A DNA stretch of 64,000 nucleotides from Flavivirga amylovorans (GTDB lineage: Bacteria > Bacteroidota > Bacteroidia > Flavobacteriales > Flavobacteriaceae). Positions 39,510 through 49,275 of this stretch are shown piece after piece; position 1 is the first letter of the stretch, and every line of letters begins with the position of its first letter. The stretch is from contig NZ_JAUOEM010000002.1 of the NCBI RefSeq assembly GCF_030540875.1, positions 340,926-404,925 of the forward strand, read 5' to 3'. A model generated the notes under the pieces. That model did no database searches and was not told where the DNA came from. It saw nothing but the letters and a program-made list of their open reading frames with translations. The translations under genes were made by a program, and so were the position numbers.

Positions 39510-39725
39510 ATGAAACTCCTTTATATTTCCTCCTCAATAATAATTCTTTTGTTTTTCACCTCTTTTAACAATTCCAATGTTTACATCTGTAAAGGCAAAG
39601 GCAGTAAACGCTATCATTATACAAAACATTGTCGCGGATTATCTAATTGTTCTACTAAGGTTTATGAAGTAAAACTATCTAAAGCGAAAGCATTGAAAAG
39701 AACCTTATGTGGTTGGGAAGATTAG
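39510..39725 (+). CDS. Small exported Cys-containing protein
   Basis: 71 aa with signal peptide (SIIILLFFTSFNNSN) and four Cys in ICKGKGSKRYHYTKHCRGLS, NC and LCGW. Similar short proteins are common in Bacteroidota; no function is known to me. Last gene before the second palindrome promoter. Confidence 0.6.
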   Translation: MKLLYISSSIIILLFFTSFNNSNVYICKGKGSKRYHYTKHCRGLSNCSTKVYEVKLSKAKALKRTLCGWED

Positions 39726-39780
39726 GCCATTAGTCAATAAATAAGATAAAAAAGAATGGTGCATATCATTCTTTTTTTGC

Positions 39781-39826
39781 TTTACAGATATCTGTAAGGA
39801 TTTGTCTTCTGGTGGGTTTAGATTTG
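39781..39826 (+). promoter_or_regulatory. Palindromic operator plus -7 box (site 2)
   Basis: The palindrome TTACAGATATCTGTAA (39782-39797) plus G39798 is followed after exactly 20 nt by -7 box TAGATTTG (39819-39826). The spacing is the same as at site 1, and the stretch from the -7 box to the ATG also matches (GTATTAATAATTTAAACACA). It drives the DUF1508 gene and the genes after it. Confidence 0.75.
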
Positions 39827-39853
39827 AAGTATTAATAATTTAAACACATAATA

Positions 39854-40195
39854 ATGGGACAACCAAAATTCGAAATTAAAAACAGTACTAATGAAAAATT
39901 CTATTTTAATCTTAAAGCTGGAAATGGAGAACCTATTTTAACGAGTCAAATGTATGCCTCAAAGCAAGGTTGTGAAAACGGTATTACTTCGGTAAAAGTG
40001 TATGCACCAGAAGATAGTAGTTATGAGAAAAAAGTAGCTTCAAATGACAAATACTTTTTTATTCTAAAAGCCAAAAATGGAGAAACCATAGCTAAAAGCG
40101 AAATGTATAATTCTACACAAGCCAGAGATCATGGTATTGTATCAGTAAAGACAAATGCGCCTATTGCAGAAACTTATGATTTAACTGCTGTTTAA
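39854..40195 (+). CDS. YegP/DUF1508 family protein
   Basis: 113 aa made of two DUF1508 repeats of about 50 residues (FYFNLKAGNGEPILTSQMYA and YFFILKAKNGETIAKSEMYN), each followed by GITSVK or GIVSVK. The family is linked to stress responses but has no defined activity. First gene behind the second palindrome promoter. Confidence 0.9.
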   Translation: MGQPKFEIKNSTNEKFYFNLKAGNGEPILTSQMYASKQGCENGITSVKVYAPEDSSYEKKVASNDKYFFILKAKNGETIAKSEMYNSTQARDHGIVSVKTNAPIAETYDLTAV

Positions 40196-40204
40196 AGATT
40201 TCAA

Positions 40205-40576
40205 ATGAGCACTAAAACCTTCCATAATACAGTACGAATTACATCTATTATTTGTGCAATACTACTTTTTATGGCAGTACTAAAGGCGCCAAGAGAATAT
40301 TACTGGCTACTACGCACAGTCGTTTCTATCGGAGCTGTTTTAGTCATTTTTAAAAATATAGCAACTACCTATTGGGTATTGCTATTTCTGATTGTTGCCA
40401 TTTTATTCAATCCTATTTTTCCCATTTACCTCTATAAAAAGGTTTTATGGATGCCTTTGGACATAATAACTGGCCTACTATTTCTTATAGAAATTATTAC
40501 CAATAAACCCAGAACAGAAAAGGTCATAATTCAAAAAAAAGAAGAGAAAAAATACCGACGTGATCGAATCCTTTAA
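40205..40576 (+). CDS. Small membrane protein (DUF6804-like)
   Basis: 123 aa with three or four hydrophobic segments (IICAILLFMAVL, TVVSIGAVLVIF, WVLLFLIVAILFNPIFPIYL) and a basic C-tail. It resembles the DUF6804 family, by memory only. Nine bases after the DUF1508 gene. Confidence 0.65.
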   Translation: MSTKTFHNTVRITSIICAILLFMAVLKAPREYYWLLRTVVSIGAVLVIFKNIATTYWVLLFLIVAILFNPIFPIYLYKKVLWMPLDIITGLLFLIEIITNKPRTEKVIIQKKEEKKYRRDRIL

Positions 40577-40587
40577 ATTAACTTATT

Positions 40588-40995
40588 ATGGAAAAAACAA
40601 AAATATCAGCAGTTCTAAAAAGTCATTTTTTAAGATTATATCAAATTGCACTTTCTGATGGTGAATTTAGTGCTTTAGAAATTAAAATGTTATACGAATT
40701 TGCAGAAGAACGTGGGGTTTCTAAAGAGTATTTGGATGAGATCTTATTACATCCGCTAGACACCAATAATCTTATTCCTGAGAATATTCATGAGAAACTC
40801 ATATTCCTATGTGATTTTGCTATTATGATATGGGCAGATGGCGTTGTAACTGAAGACGAACAAATGGCTTTAGAAAAATATATAAAACTCTTTGGGTTTA
40901 TGGATGAAAACATAAAACCATTAGCAAACCATCTCATTGAAGCTGTTAAGGCCAATAGAAGTAAACAAGATATTTTAATTGAACTAAAAAACTAA
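40588..40995 (+). CDS. TerB-like domain protein
   Basis: 135 aa, all helical. The TerB signature occurs twice: IALSDGEFSALEIKMLYEFA and WADGVVTEDEQMALEKYIK. TerB-like domains occur in tellurite-resistance, stress and defence operons, often beside vWA and membrane proteins, as here. Confidence 0.8.
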   Translation: MEKTKISAVLKSHFLRLYQIALSDGEFSALEIKMLYEFAEERGVSKEYLDEILLHPLDTNNLIPENIHEKLIFLCDFAIMIWADGVVTEDEQMALEKYIKLFGFMDENIKPLANHLIEAVKANRSKQDILIELKN

Positions 40996-40997
40996 TT

Positions 40998-42293
40998 ATG
41001 GGATTCAAAAACTTAATACAATTAAAGCCTAAAGAATCCTTATCAAAAATAAACGATGAGGAGGTTCCACAAGAAGTAAGAAAGCGAACATATCACGAAA
41101 CAGGCTTTCGTCATAGTTCGAGAAATATGGGTAATTCCCAAACACTTGGCATTTGTTTGGATGCTGTATATGCTAAGTTCGAGAATGAGGAAAAAGAATT
41201 AAACCATAAGCAAGAAGAGTTAAAACGACCGTATTTTCAAGAACAGCGTGCTAAAGAATCAGAAATTAAAGGGTTTCAAGTAGCCATTGATAATGCAAAT
41301 GAAAATATTAAACAAAAGGAAGATAAGAATCAAGACATAAAGGATAGCATAAAAGAGTTAAAGTTTGAGATTACAGACCTGCCCTTAAACCCTGAAGTAT
41401 ACGGCGTTCCTGCAAAAAAAGGAGCATCTGCAAAATTTTGGATTGGACTCACTGTCTTAATCCCCATAACAGTATATCTATTTATGTTTTATGCTTCTGT
41501 TGTCTATTCGGCTATGGAAAAACAATTTACTTATGACGATCTGCGGTGGTATGTACCAAATGCCATTTTATTAGCCGCAGAAGATGGTTTTCAAGCATTA
41601 GCAACTGTCATATTTGCTCCATTTATTTTTATAGGGTTAGGATACCTCATCCATATGTTTTATCAAAAGAAAAAACTAATATCCTATTTTAAACTTGCTG
41701 GAGTCGTTTTAGCAACATTAGCTTTTGATGTTTTACTTGCCTTTTTTGTGGAGAAAAAACTATGGGAACTAAACGTGGTTGATGAAAATGCCTCATTTGG
41801 ATTCTCCGAAGCTATGCAGAGTCAAGAATTCTGGTTAATTATCTTTTTAGGGTTTATAGCTTACCTCATTTGGGGCTTTATTTTCGATTTTGTAATGGAA
41901 GAAAATAAAGAAAAAGATAAAGTGAAAAATGCGATTCGCAAACGCAATGAGCAAATTGAAATTCATCAAGAACAAATACACGACAATACAGTCAAAATAG
42001 ATGAACTTAAGTCTCTGATCAGAACTATAAAAGAAAAAATTTCGGTCGCCAATGGTAGAATTCATGAGCTACAAAGTATTATAGATGGTACTATTATTCC
42101 AACTGCAGAATACAAGTTATATGCTTCTGAATATTTGCAGGGCTGGTTAACATTCGTAAATGAACAATTACCAATTGCAAAGTCAGAAAAGGACAACTTA
42201 ATTACAGCTTGTATTGATGTAAATAAACTTCACCTTGATGCTGTAGGCGTTCGACAAGATTATCAAAATACTGTATTCACAAAAACCTTGTAA
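40998..42293 (+). CDS. Coiled-coil membrane protein of unknown function
   Basis: 431 aa. Two long coiled coils (about 50-125 and 305-360) flank four membrane segments (about 147-170, 202-222, 228-252, 277-300; for example FWIGLTVLIPITVYLFMFYA). No known family. It starts two bases after the TerB-like gene and one base before the next, so it is a core part of the operon. Confidence 0.7.
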   Translation: MGFKNLIQLKPKESLSKINDEEVPQEVRKRTYHETGFRHSSRNMGNSQTLGICLDAVYAKFENEEKELNHKQEELKRPYFQEQRAKESEIKGFQVAIDNANENIKQKEDKNQDIKDSIKELKFEITDLPLNPEVYGVPAKKGASAKFWIGLTVLIPITVYLFMFYASVVYSAMEKQFTYDDLRWYVPNAILLAAEDGFQALATVIFAPFIFIGLGYLIHMFYQKKKLISYFKLAGVVLATLAFDVLLAFFVEKKLWELNVVDENASFGFSEAMQSQEFWLIIFLGFIAYLIWGFIFDFVMEENKEKDKVKNAIRKRNEQIEIHQEQIHDNTVKIDELKSLIRTIKEKISVANGRIHELQSIIDGTIIPTAEYKLYASEYLQGWLTFVNEQLPIAKSEKDNLITACIDVNKLHLDAVGVRQDYQNTVFTKTL

Positions 42294-42294
42294 A

Positions 42295-43221
42295 ATGAAA
42301 AAAGTAATCTTTACTAGTTGCTTATTGCTTTTCTTTATGTCATGTAGCAATGATAAAAAAGAAAATTCTAAAGATCTTACAGTTGATAAAAATCAAAAAA
42401 CACAAGCTAAAAATGATTGCTCTGATTTTTTGATGAAGCGAAAACAAGAAAACCTAAATATTAGTATTCTCTTAGATCTTTCTGATAGAATTGACTTACC
42501 AAACCAACAAGTTAAAGATTCAGCTTATATTCTATCATTAGCTAAAGCATTTAACACCCACATTAAGGGAAAAAAACTAGGGTTACTTTATGATAAAATG
42601 GAGGTGTTCTTTGAACCAGTTCCTTCAGACCCTAAAATAAATCAAATATCAAATCAGTTAAAAATTTCATATATAAAAGGGGTTTCAAAAAAAGAATGGA
42701 TGCCCAAAACTCTTAATCTATATGAAAACAACCCTTCTTTAATTTATAATCTAGCAAGATCATCATCTATAAAGGGAGGTTATCCTGGTTCGGACACTTG
42801 GCGTTTTTTTAAAGATCATGTAAAGGATTATTGCATAGAAAGTTGTCGTAGAAACATATTGGTTATTCTTACCGATGGCTATATGTATCACGAAAAATCT
42901 ATACGGAATAGCAAAAACCAAACCTCTTATTTAACGCCTCAATACCTATCTAAATTAGCATTAAATACTCCCAATTGGAAAGAAATCATGGAAAAACGTA
43001 ATCTGGGTTTTATACCAGCTAACAACAATCTAAATGATTTAGAAGTACTCGTTATTGGTATTGAAAATCAAAATTCAAAACATCCCTATGCTCAAGATAT
43101 TATTGAAACCTATTGGTATAATTGGCTCAAGTCTATGGGAGTGAAAAATCCGAAAATTAAAAACTCAGACTTACCTTCAAATATAGAAAAGATAATTTTC
43201 AATTTTATTCTAAACAAATAA
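42295..43221 (+). CDS. vWA-like lipoprotein
   Basis: 308 aa. Lipoprotein signal LLFFMSCSNDK. A von Willebrand A-like fold is suggested by NISILLDLSDRID (DxSxx metal site) and NILVILTDGYMYH, with YPGSDTWRFFKDH between. With the TerB-like protein this recalls tellurium-resistance-type stress complexes, but on the periplasmic side. Confidence 0.65.
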   Translation: MKKVIFTSCLLLFFMSCSNDKKENSKDLTVDKNQKTQAKNDCSDFLMKRKQENLNISILLDLSDRIDLPNQQVKDSAYILSLAKAFNTHIKGKKLGLLYDKMEVFFEPVPSDPKINQISNQLKISYIKGVSKKEWMPKTLNLYENNPSLIYNLARSSSIKGGYPGSDTWRFFKDHVKDYCIESCRRNILVILTDGYMYHEKSIRNSKNQTSYLTPQYLSKLALNTPNWKEIMEKRNLGFIPANNNLNDLEVLVIGIENQNSKHPYAQDIIETYWYNWLKSMGVKNPKIKNSDLPSNIEKIIFNFILNK

Positions 43222-43223
43222 CT

Positions 43224-43739
43224 ATGTCATTTAAATTCAACAAAAGAGTAAAACTAGGCAAAAACCTTGGTGTAAATATTAGTAAATCTGGTACTACTCC
43301 AAGTTACAGAACAAAACGTGGAAGTATAAGCACAAAAGGCTATTCCATTCGTACAGGAATCCCTGGCTTATCTTATCGTAAAAATTTCTCTAAAGCTAAA
43401 AACACAGGATGTATGTTAGCTTTGATTCCTTGGATACTTCTTGTCCTAATATTTTCTTGTTCTTCCAGCGAAAATGTTAACAATCCTAGCCCTTGCAGAG
43501 ATACCAATTGCGCAAATTATACCTCTCAAGCTTCTGCTCAAGCAGCTTATGAAGCAGATCCAGATTGCCGAAACGATTTAGACAGGGATAACGATGGTAT
43601 TGCCTGTGAAGAACCTGGAAATAGTGTGAAAAACTGCGCTACGACATCCAATTGTGGTTGCTCAGGAAAAAACAAATCTCCATGTGAAGCAGATCCTTGT
43701 TGTAAATGGATTGTTGGATCAGGGTGTAAGTGCGAATAA
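43224..43739 (+). CDS. DUF4236 membrane protein fused to an excalibur calcium-binding domain
   Basis: 171 aa. Residues 1-55 are DUF4236 (FNKRVKLGKNLGVNISKSGT, GIPGLSYRK). One membrane segment (about 66-81) leads to an extracytoplasmic excalibur domain (NYTSQASAQAAYEADPDC then DLDRDNDGIACE) and a Cys-rich tail (CGCSGKNKSPCEADPCCKW). The fusion is unusual in my experience. Last gene of the operon. Confidence 0.8.
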   Translation: MSFKFNKRVKLGKNLGVNISKSGTTPSYRTKRGSISTKGYSIRTGIPGLSYRKNFSKAKNTGCMLALIPWILLVLIFSCSSSENVNNPSPCRDTNCANYTSQASAQAAYEADPDCRNDLDRDNDGIACEEPGNSVKNCATTSNCGCSGKNKSPCEADPCCKWIVGSGCKCE

Positions 43740-43768
43740 GAAACTCCTATGGAAAAGTAAAAAAGTTA

Positions 43769-44578
43769 TCAAATAGAAAATTTTAAAAAAACAGGTAAAT
43801 GATCTGATAATTTTCTTGCTTTTTCTAAGTTTTCGCAAAATTTCACAAAATCGATAACCTTACTTTCTATTTTATCAACTTCTTTGGATGAAAAAATATT
43901 ATCAATAGAATGATTTAAATATTTATTTTGTTTACAAACTTTTTTCAAGGTTGTTTTTTGATTATTAACAGCAGGGGTAAATCCTATACTCTTAAAATCA
44001 TCAAATACGGGTTTCGTTTCATTTACATTGAAATCTCCAGCTATAATTAATGGTCTTTCAATAAAATCACTTATAAAAGTAGCTAAAGCTTTAATTTCAC
44101 TTTCTGGATTCTTATTAAAAGGTCTAGAATGAAAATTAACAATAGAGAATTTCTTTTTATTTATATAAAAATCTAAAAGAAACGGTTCCCTGTCTATTAC
44201 AGCATCCAATTCGGTAATCAATCGGCCTCTATTTTTTATTTTAATATGTTTATTTTTCCAAATAAAGGCGTAGCGCTCTGTAACATATTTCGAGCTGTTT
44301 GTTGGGTTACTTATTGCATAATCCCATGTGTTCCCTTTTCGGTTTAAAATATCGGTAAGTTTAGCAACAGCTTGAGCTCCACCATATCCAGCAACAACTT
44401 CTTGTATCGCTATGATATCAACATACCTAACAATTTCTGCAATCTCATCTAATTCCTCACTACTTTTAGTTTTTCCAAAATCTTGTATGTTCCATGATAT
44501 CAAAGTAACACTTTCTAACTGGGAAAATATATTTAAAGAAAAAAGTAAAAAAGGTATTACGAGTAATTTTTTTAGCAT
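43769..44578 (-). CDS. Secreted endonuclease/exonuclease/phosphatase family protein
   Basis: 269 aa from the ATG at 44578, chosen because it starts a signal peptide (PFLLFSLNIFSQ). EEP-fold motifs: ISWNIQDFG, IIAIQEVVAG with the catalytic Glu, NFHSRP, IIAGDFNVNET and SDHLPVFLKF. It is probably a secreted or periplasmic nuclease or phosphodiesterase. Convergent with the DUF4236 gene. About 195 bp upstream (44579-44772) holds nothing recognisable. Confidence 0.85.
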   Translation of the reverse strand: MLKKLLVIPFLLFSLNIFSQLESVTLISWNIQDFGKTKSSEELDEIAEIVRYVDIIAIQEVVAGYGGAQAVAKLTDILNRKGNTWDYAISNPTNSSKYVTERYAFIWKNKHIKIKNRGRLITELDAVIDREPFLLDFYINKKKFSIVNFHSRPFNKNPESEIKALATFISDFIERPLIIAGDFNVNETKPVFDDFKSIGFTPAVNNQKTTLKKVCKQNKYLNHSIDNIFSSKEVDKIESKVIDFVKFCENLEKARKLSDHLPVFLKFSI

Positions 44579-44772
44579 CGGTTTGATTTTAAGCTCTAAA
44601 ATAGACAAAAATAGAGTTCCATTTATTACAGAAATTCGTAAAAAGAGTATTGTATTTACGCTGGGTTTTACAATTTCTAAAAGTTGTCCCTCTAAAAAAA
44701 ATACATAGAGCACTAATTATCCACTGAACGAAAACATAGATATAAAACTCAAATTTTTGACCGACATGTAAT

Positions 44773-45872
44773 CTATGCGATATCATTTGTGTTACAAATA
44801 TGAGTTTTTTTAATCAACTTTTCTTTATAATATTCTTCTCTTATATTAATTAATAAATCATTTATTCTATTTAAGTCTAGTCTTTCAGGTAAATTAGAAG
44901 TAGCATATAATTCCTCTAATTCTAATTTTCGTTCTTCTGCCCAACTTACTAATTCATCGTACTCGAATTTCCCTTTCTTAATATCTAATAGAAAGGCTTT
45001 ATCCCTACGTTTTACATTAATGGTGCTTTCGGAAGCTATTTCCTTTGCCATATATAATAATCTAAACGTATACATCATATTTTTAGAATCGTAATTCTTA
45101 CCATGTGATACTTTTGTTTTATAACGTTCTTGATTGCGCTTGCCTACCCAATCCCAATATTCTTTATACTTTTTACAGTATGTAGAATAACCATCTTTAT
45201 TAAAAAACAGCATACCTATAGCAGCTTCTCCCTTAGGGATAGAGCTTAATGCAATATCGTTTGCCCTATCACTTCTAGTAATGCCTTTATAAGGAATCTC
45301 TAAATTGTGATATAGATTGTTGCAATCTTTTAAGTGTGCAATATTTGCTACTCCACAATTTTCCTGTTTTATATTTTTCATGTCTAAGAATACCTTTAGA
45401 GGTGTAGACTTTCCATGTTCATATACAAAACAAAAATCCAATACTGATTTACGCTCTTTTTCAACTGGATTAACAATTTTCTTTTCTAAACCTCTAGCTT
45501 TTTTTATTTGAGCATAGGCATAATTAGCGAATAACTTCTCACATTGTTTAGATAGAAAATAGTCAAGCTTTATTCCATCAAAAAGGGGATGCCTGTAAAG
45601 CACACATTCTTCTGGTACGTTTAGCAATTCTAGGATATTAGGATTGTTTTTTGAACAGAGTTCTATAAACTTTCGTAATTCATAATATACAATATCATTA
45701 GATTCATTATTCACCTGACCTACATAATCCAAAGAATAAAAACTCACTTTTGGAAGTATGAATACACCTCTTATATCAGTATCTGATGTAGGTGTGTCCA
45801 ATCCATAAGCTCTACTGCCACTTATACATTCAAAAATGATATGTCCTGATGCTTTTAATTTTTCTAATGTCA

Positions 45873-45873
<1 letters not shown>
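44773..45873 (-). CDS. RlaP-type nucleotidyltransferase (RNA-ligase-associated, PF10127)
   Basis: 366 aa. Pol-beta-superfamily core: CISGSRAYGLDTPTSDTDIR (GS motif plus metal Asp pair), then NDIVYYELRKFIELCSKNNP and a helical C-terminal domain. RlaP enzymes are reported near RNA ligases and are thought to add or trim nucleotides on broken RNA ends. It overlaps the next upstream RlaP-like gene (ATGA), so the two are expressed together. Confidence 0.88.
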
Positions 45874-46682
<809 letters not shown>

Positions 46683-47507
46683 TTATTTTTTAATAATATC
46701 AAAGTGAAATTTATTATCACAAGGACATTCTTCAATCAAACCTTCTTCATGATAATTTATGTAATGCCTTATTGAGTATATTACTTCAGAATATTTAAAA
46801 TCAATTACTTTCCTATAGAACTCTTTATATTTAGTATTAGTTATTTCATTTTTTGGTGTTAAATGAATCAAGTCATTTCTAAAGTTCTTAATAGCTAAAA
46901 TTTCCTGATATTTTGCTTCATGTTCAACTGTATAGTCTCTTTCTGTACAATTAGGAATTATCTTTTTTGTTTTAAAATCAATACTTTGCCTATGAATCCA
47001 TTCAATATCTTTTTCTATACCATCTTTTGTCGTATATGTGTAATCAATTGGAATTGATTTATTTACAAAAGCCTCTAATGATGCGCTTAACATAATTATA
47101 TAGCTGGAGGCGAATTGAAAAAAGGTTTCGAATTGTTTCATAGTATCATCTAAAGATTGATTAGGTTTGTCTTTAGCAATATCCTTTAGTGAGAATGAAT
47201 TTCTTAAAAGGTCTTTTTTATAATTATAAATCATTCCAGAAAATAATTGAGCACTTGAAAAATAAATTACGCTCGGATCTAATTCAGGAATAAATTTCTT
47301 TTCACTTTTATACAAAAAATCAAAACCAAATGTTGCTTTATTATTAGAAGTATGAACCATCAAATCAAATTCATCGTTATAAGACTCTGACTTTAAAAAT
47401 TTACTAGCTATCTCATTACCTTTTTTCGTATTATCTTCAGATGAAATTGAGTTAGAGTCAAATGATGTTTTAAATGTTTTTATAGTTTTTGGTAATATGT
47501 GTCTCAT
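46683..47507 (-). CDS. HEPN-like protein with RNxxxH motif
   Basis: 274 aa from the second Met. Mostly helical. The C-terminal half has SYIIMLSASLEAFVNKSIP and IKNFRNDLIHLTPKN, where R-N-D-L-I-H matches the Rx4-6H ribonuclease motif of HEPN domains. It may be an RNase or an RNA-binding partner in the repair cluster, perhaps a self-acting toxin held in check (inference). It stops 20 nt before the -7 end of the RlaP promoter region. Confidence 0.6.
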   Translation of the reverse strand: MRHILPKTIKTFKTSFDSNSISSEDNTKKGNEIASKFLKSESYNDEFDLMVHTSNNKATFGFDFLYKSEKKFIPELDPSVIYFSSAQLFSGMIYNYKKDLLRNSFSLKDIAKDKPNQSLDDTMKQFETFFQFASSYIIMLSASLEAFVNKSIPIDYTYTTKDGIEKDIEWIHRQSIDFKTKKIIPNCTERDYTVEHEAKYQEILAIKNFRNDLIHLTPKNEITNTKYKEFYRKVIDFKYSEVIYSIRHYINYHEEGLIEECPCDNKFHFDIIKK

Positions 47508-47567
47508 AGTTTTAATTTTCAATTTAATTAAAGAAAGACCTAAATTTATTAAGTTTAGGTCTTTTTA

Positions 47568-48668
47568 CTACTTATTTACTGAGAAAATATCCTTTAACTG
47601 TTCAATAACGTTACCATTACCAGCAACAGTAATCTCACCAATTTTATCGGCAATTTTCTCTACGTATTCCATCTCTTTTAATTTAAACAACATGCTGTTG
47701 TCTTCCATTAATTTTGCGGTATTTAACAAGCTTCGTGTAGACGCTGTTTCTTCACGTCTAGTTACCACATTGGCTTGTGCCTTTTTGTGAGCAATCAATA
47801 CTTGGTTCATGATATCTTTCATATCACCTGGTAAGATTACATCTCTAATACCTGTATGCAATACGTTTACACCCAATTTGCTAGCTTGCGTTTTTACATC
47901 GCTTAAAACTGCTTTAGCAATGGTTTCCTTTTGCTCTAACAATTCGTCTAATGCATACCCACCAACAAATGCTCTCAATGCCAACTGTAAGATAATATAC
48001 AATTGCTTTTCGTAATCTTTATTATGCATTAATGCAGTCTCAATGTTTGTGACTTTATATTGCGCATAAAAGTTAATACGAACTGTTGCCTTGTCTTTAG
48101 TTAACAATTCTTGACCAGCAATTTCTAATTGTAATTGACGTAAATCGGCTTTTGCAATTTTAATGGTTTGATCATTTTTCCAGAAATGGTATGTACCATG
48201 TTCTAAAGTTTTTTCAAACTTATCGTTTACAATCATAACGGCTTTTTCGTAAGCAGCTACCTCAAATACTCTAATGTATCTGCTCAATTCTGGCTTATTG
48301 TAGATTGCTTTTTTGATAGCTTCTGTAATCTCTATTTTACTTAAATCTGCAGTTACATATTTATAGTCAATCAAGCTATTCCAGTAGGTGTAACGACCAG
48401 CTGTTAATATCTGCTTAAAGTTACCATTTTCGTATACCAAAACAATCTCATTATCCTTAACCTCAATTACGGTTAACATATCTGCCAAAGCCTGATCTTT
48501 AAGTAAGATCTCTAATGCTCTTGGCGCGTTAAATGGTTGAGATAAGCTATATTTTGCAACTTTTGCTCTAAAACCTATCCAATGTTTACCTTCAGTAATC
48601 ACATGTGTGTAATTCCCATTTTTAAACACTAAACCTACCATACCTGCATGAATTCTTACTCTTTTCAT
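47568..48668 (-). CDS. SPFH/band-7 family protein (slipin-like)
   Basis: 366 aa from ATG 48668 (MKRVRIHAGMVGLVFKNGNY). Band-7 domain with AVMIVNDKFEKTLEHGTYHF, a second strand set INFYAQYKVTNIETALMHNK, and an alanine-rich helix ending HKKAQANVVTRREETAST. There is no strong N-terminal membrane segment, so it may be peripheral. Slipins are reported neighbours of RtcB RNA-repair operons, which fits this location. Confidence 0.85.
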   Translation of the reverse strand: MKRVRIHAGMVGLVFKNGNYTHVITEGKHWIGFRAKVAKYSLSQPFNAPRALEILLKDQALADMLTVIEVKDNEIVLVYENGNFKQILTAGRYTYWNSLIDYKYVTADLSKIEITEAIKKAIYNKPELSRYIRVFEVAAYEKAVMIVNDKFEKTLEHGTYHFWKNDQTIKIAKADLRQLQLEIAGQELLTKDKATVRINFYAQYKVTNIETALMHNKDYEKQLYIILQLALRAFVGGYALDELLEQKETIAKAVLSDVKTQASKLGVNVLHTGIRDVILPGDMKDIMNQVLIAHKKAQANVVTRREETASTRSLLNTAKLMEDNSMLFKLKEMEYVEKIADKIGEITVAGNGNVIEQLKDIFSVNK

Positions 48669-49086
48669 GATTTCTAATTTTTTGTTCTGATATTTTCGTT
48701 TTTGCATCAGAACGGTTAAACATTTATAATAGAACTCTCAAATTAAGAGTGACTATTTTTTTGTAAAACAAAGCGAAAGAAAACCATCTTTCTAACTACG
48801 GAAATACAACCGATTTAAAGTGCCTTTAAGCATTGTTTTTTAGATGGTTAATTAAATTAAGACACTTATGGAATTCATAATATCTTTTTTTGAAAAATGA
48901 ATCTTTAAAAGAATACCCAAAACATCTTAAAATACAGGTGCATTTCAAGGTGTTATCTAGACTGCTCAAACAACAAGTTGCTATCGCCAGCTTTAATTCA
49001 CTTTGTTTTTGTCGTTTAGAGTGAGACACACTTGAGACCTATTTTTTAAAGTTGGTCTTCTTTTCCTAAAGGTGGATTAAAGTCCA
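48669..49086. other. Intergenic, no supported gene
   Basis: About 420 bp between the slipin gene and the last tRNA half. A 67-codon minus-strand ORF (48826-49029) has no recognisable motif or start context, and I do not accept it. The part next to the tRNA (49040-49086) may be the array's 3' trailer; the slipin promoter should lie near 48690-48760. Confidence 0.4.
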
Positions 49087-49169
49087 CATCCTACATTATG
49101 AGTGTAGTGCTCTAACCTACTGAGCTATATGGCCTGAAATGGTGGCCACAACAGGATTCGAACCTGTGC
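49087..49169 (-). tRNA. Circularly permuted tRNA-Met (CAT)
   Basis: On the minus strand the 3' half comes first: GC-ACAGG-TTCGAAT-CCTGT-TGTGGCC-A-CCA (49169-49140), then a 5-nt spacer TTTCA, then the 5' half GGCCATA-TA-GCTCAGTAGGTTAGAGC-A-CTACA-CTCATAA-TGTAG-GATG (49134-49087). GGCCATA pairs with TGTGGCC in all 7 positions (one G-T). Anticodon loop CTCATAA gives CAT. Joined at the variable loop the halves make a normal elongator-type tRNA-Met, with CCA encoded. Neither half has a fitting partner on its other side. Confidence 0.75.
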
Positions 49170-49275
49170 AAAAAAATCTATTGCTCTAACCGCTGAGCTA
49201 CTTTCCCATTTTATTAATTATCATTTAGTGGGAAAGATGGGATTCGAACCCATGACATATAGATGGTGGTTATTG
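49170..49275 (-). tRNA. Circularly permuted tRNA, joint in the anticodon loop, identity open
   Basis: The 3' half lies upstream: CCACCA-TCTAT-ATGTC-ATGGG-TTCGAAT-CCCAT-CTTTCCC-A. A 21-nt spacer follows, then the 5' half GGGAAAG-TA-GCTCAGCGGTTAGAGC-A-ATAGA-TTTTTTT (49207-49170). Acceptor GGGAAAG/CTTTCCC pairs 7/7 and anticodon stem ATAGA/TCTAT 5/5 across the break. Because the loop is split between a T run and ACCACCA, the anticodon cannot be read; Glu, Lys or Val are possible. Confidence 0.7.

Noticed and set aside
48826-49029. 67-codon minus-strand ORF behind the tRNA array
   Set aside because: No motif, no start context and no coupling; it lies in the probable trailer of the array.
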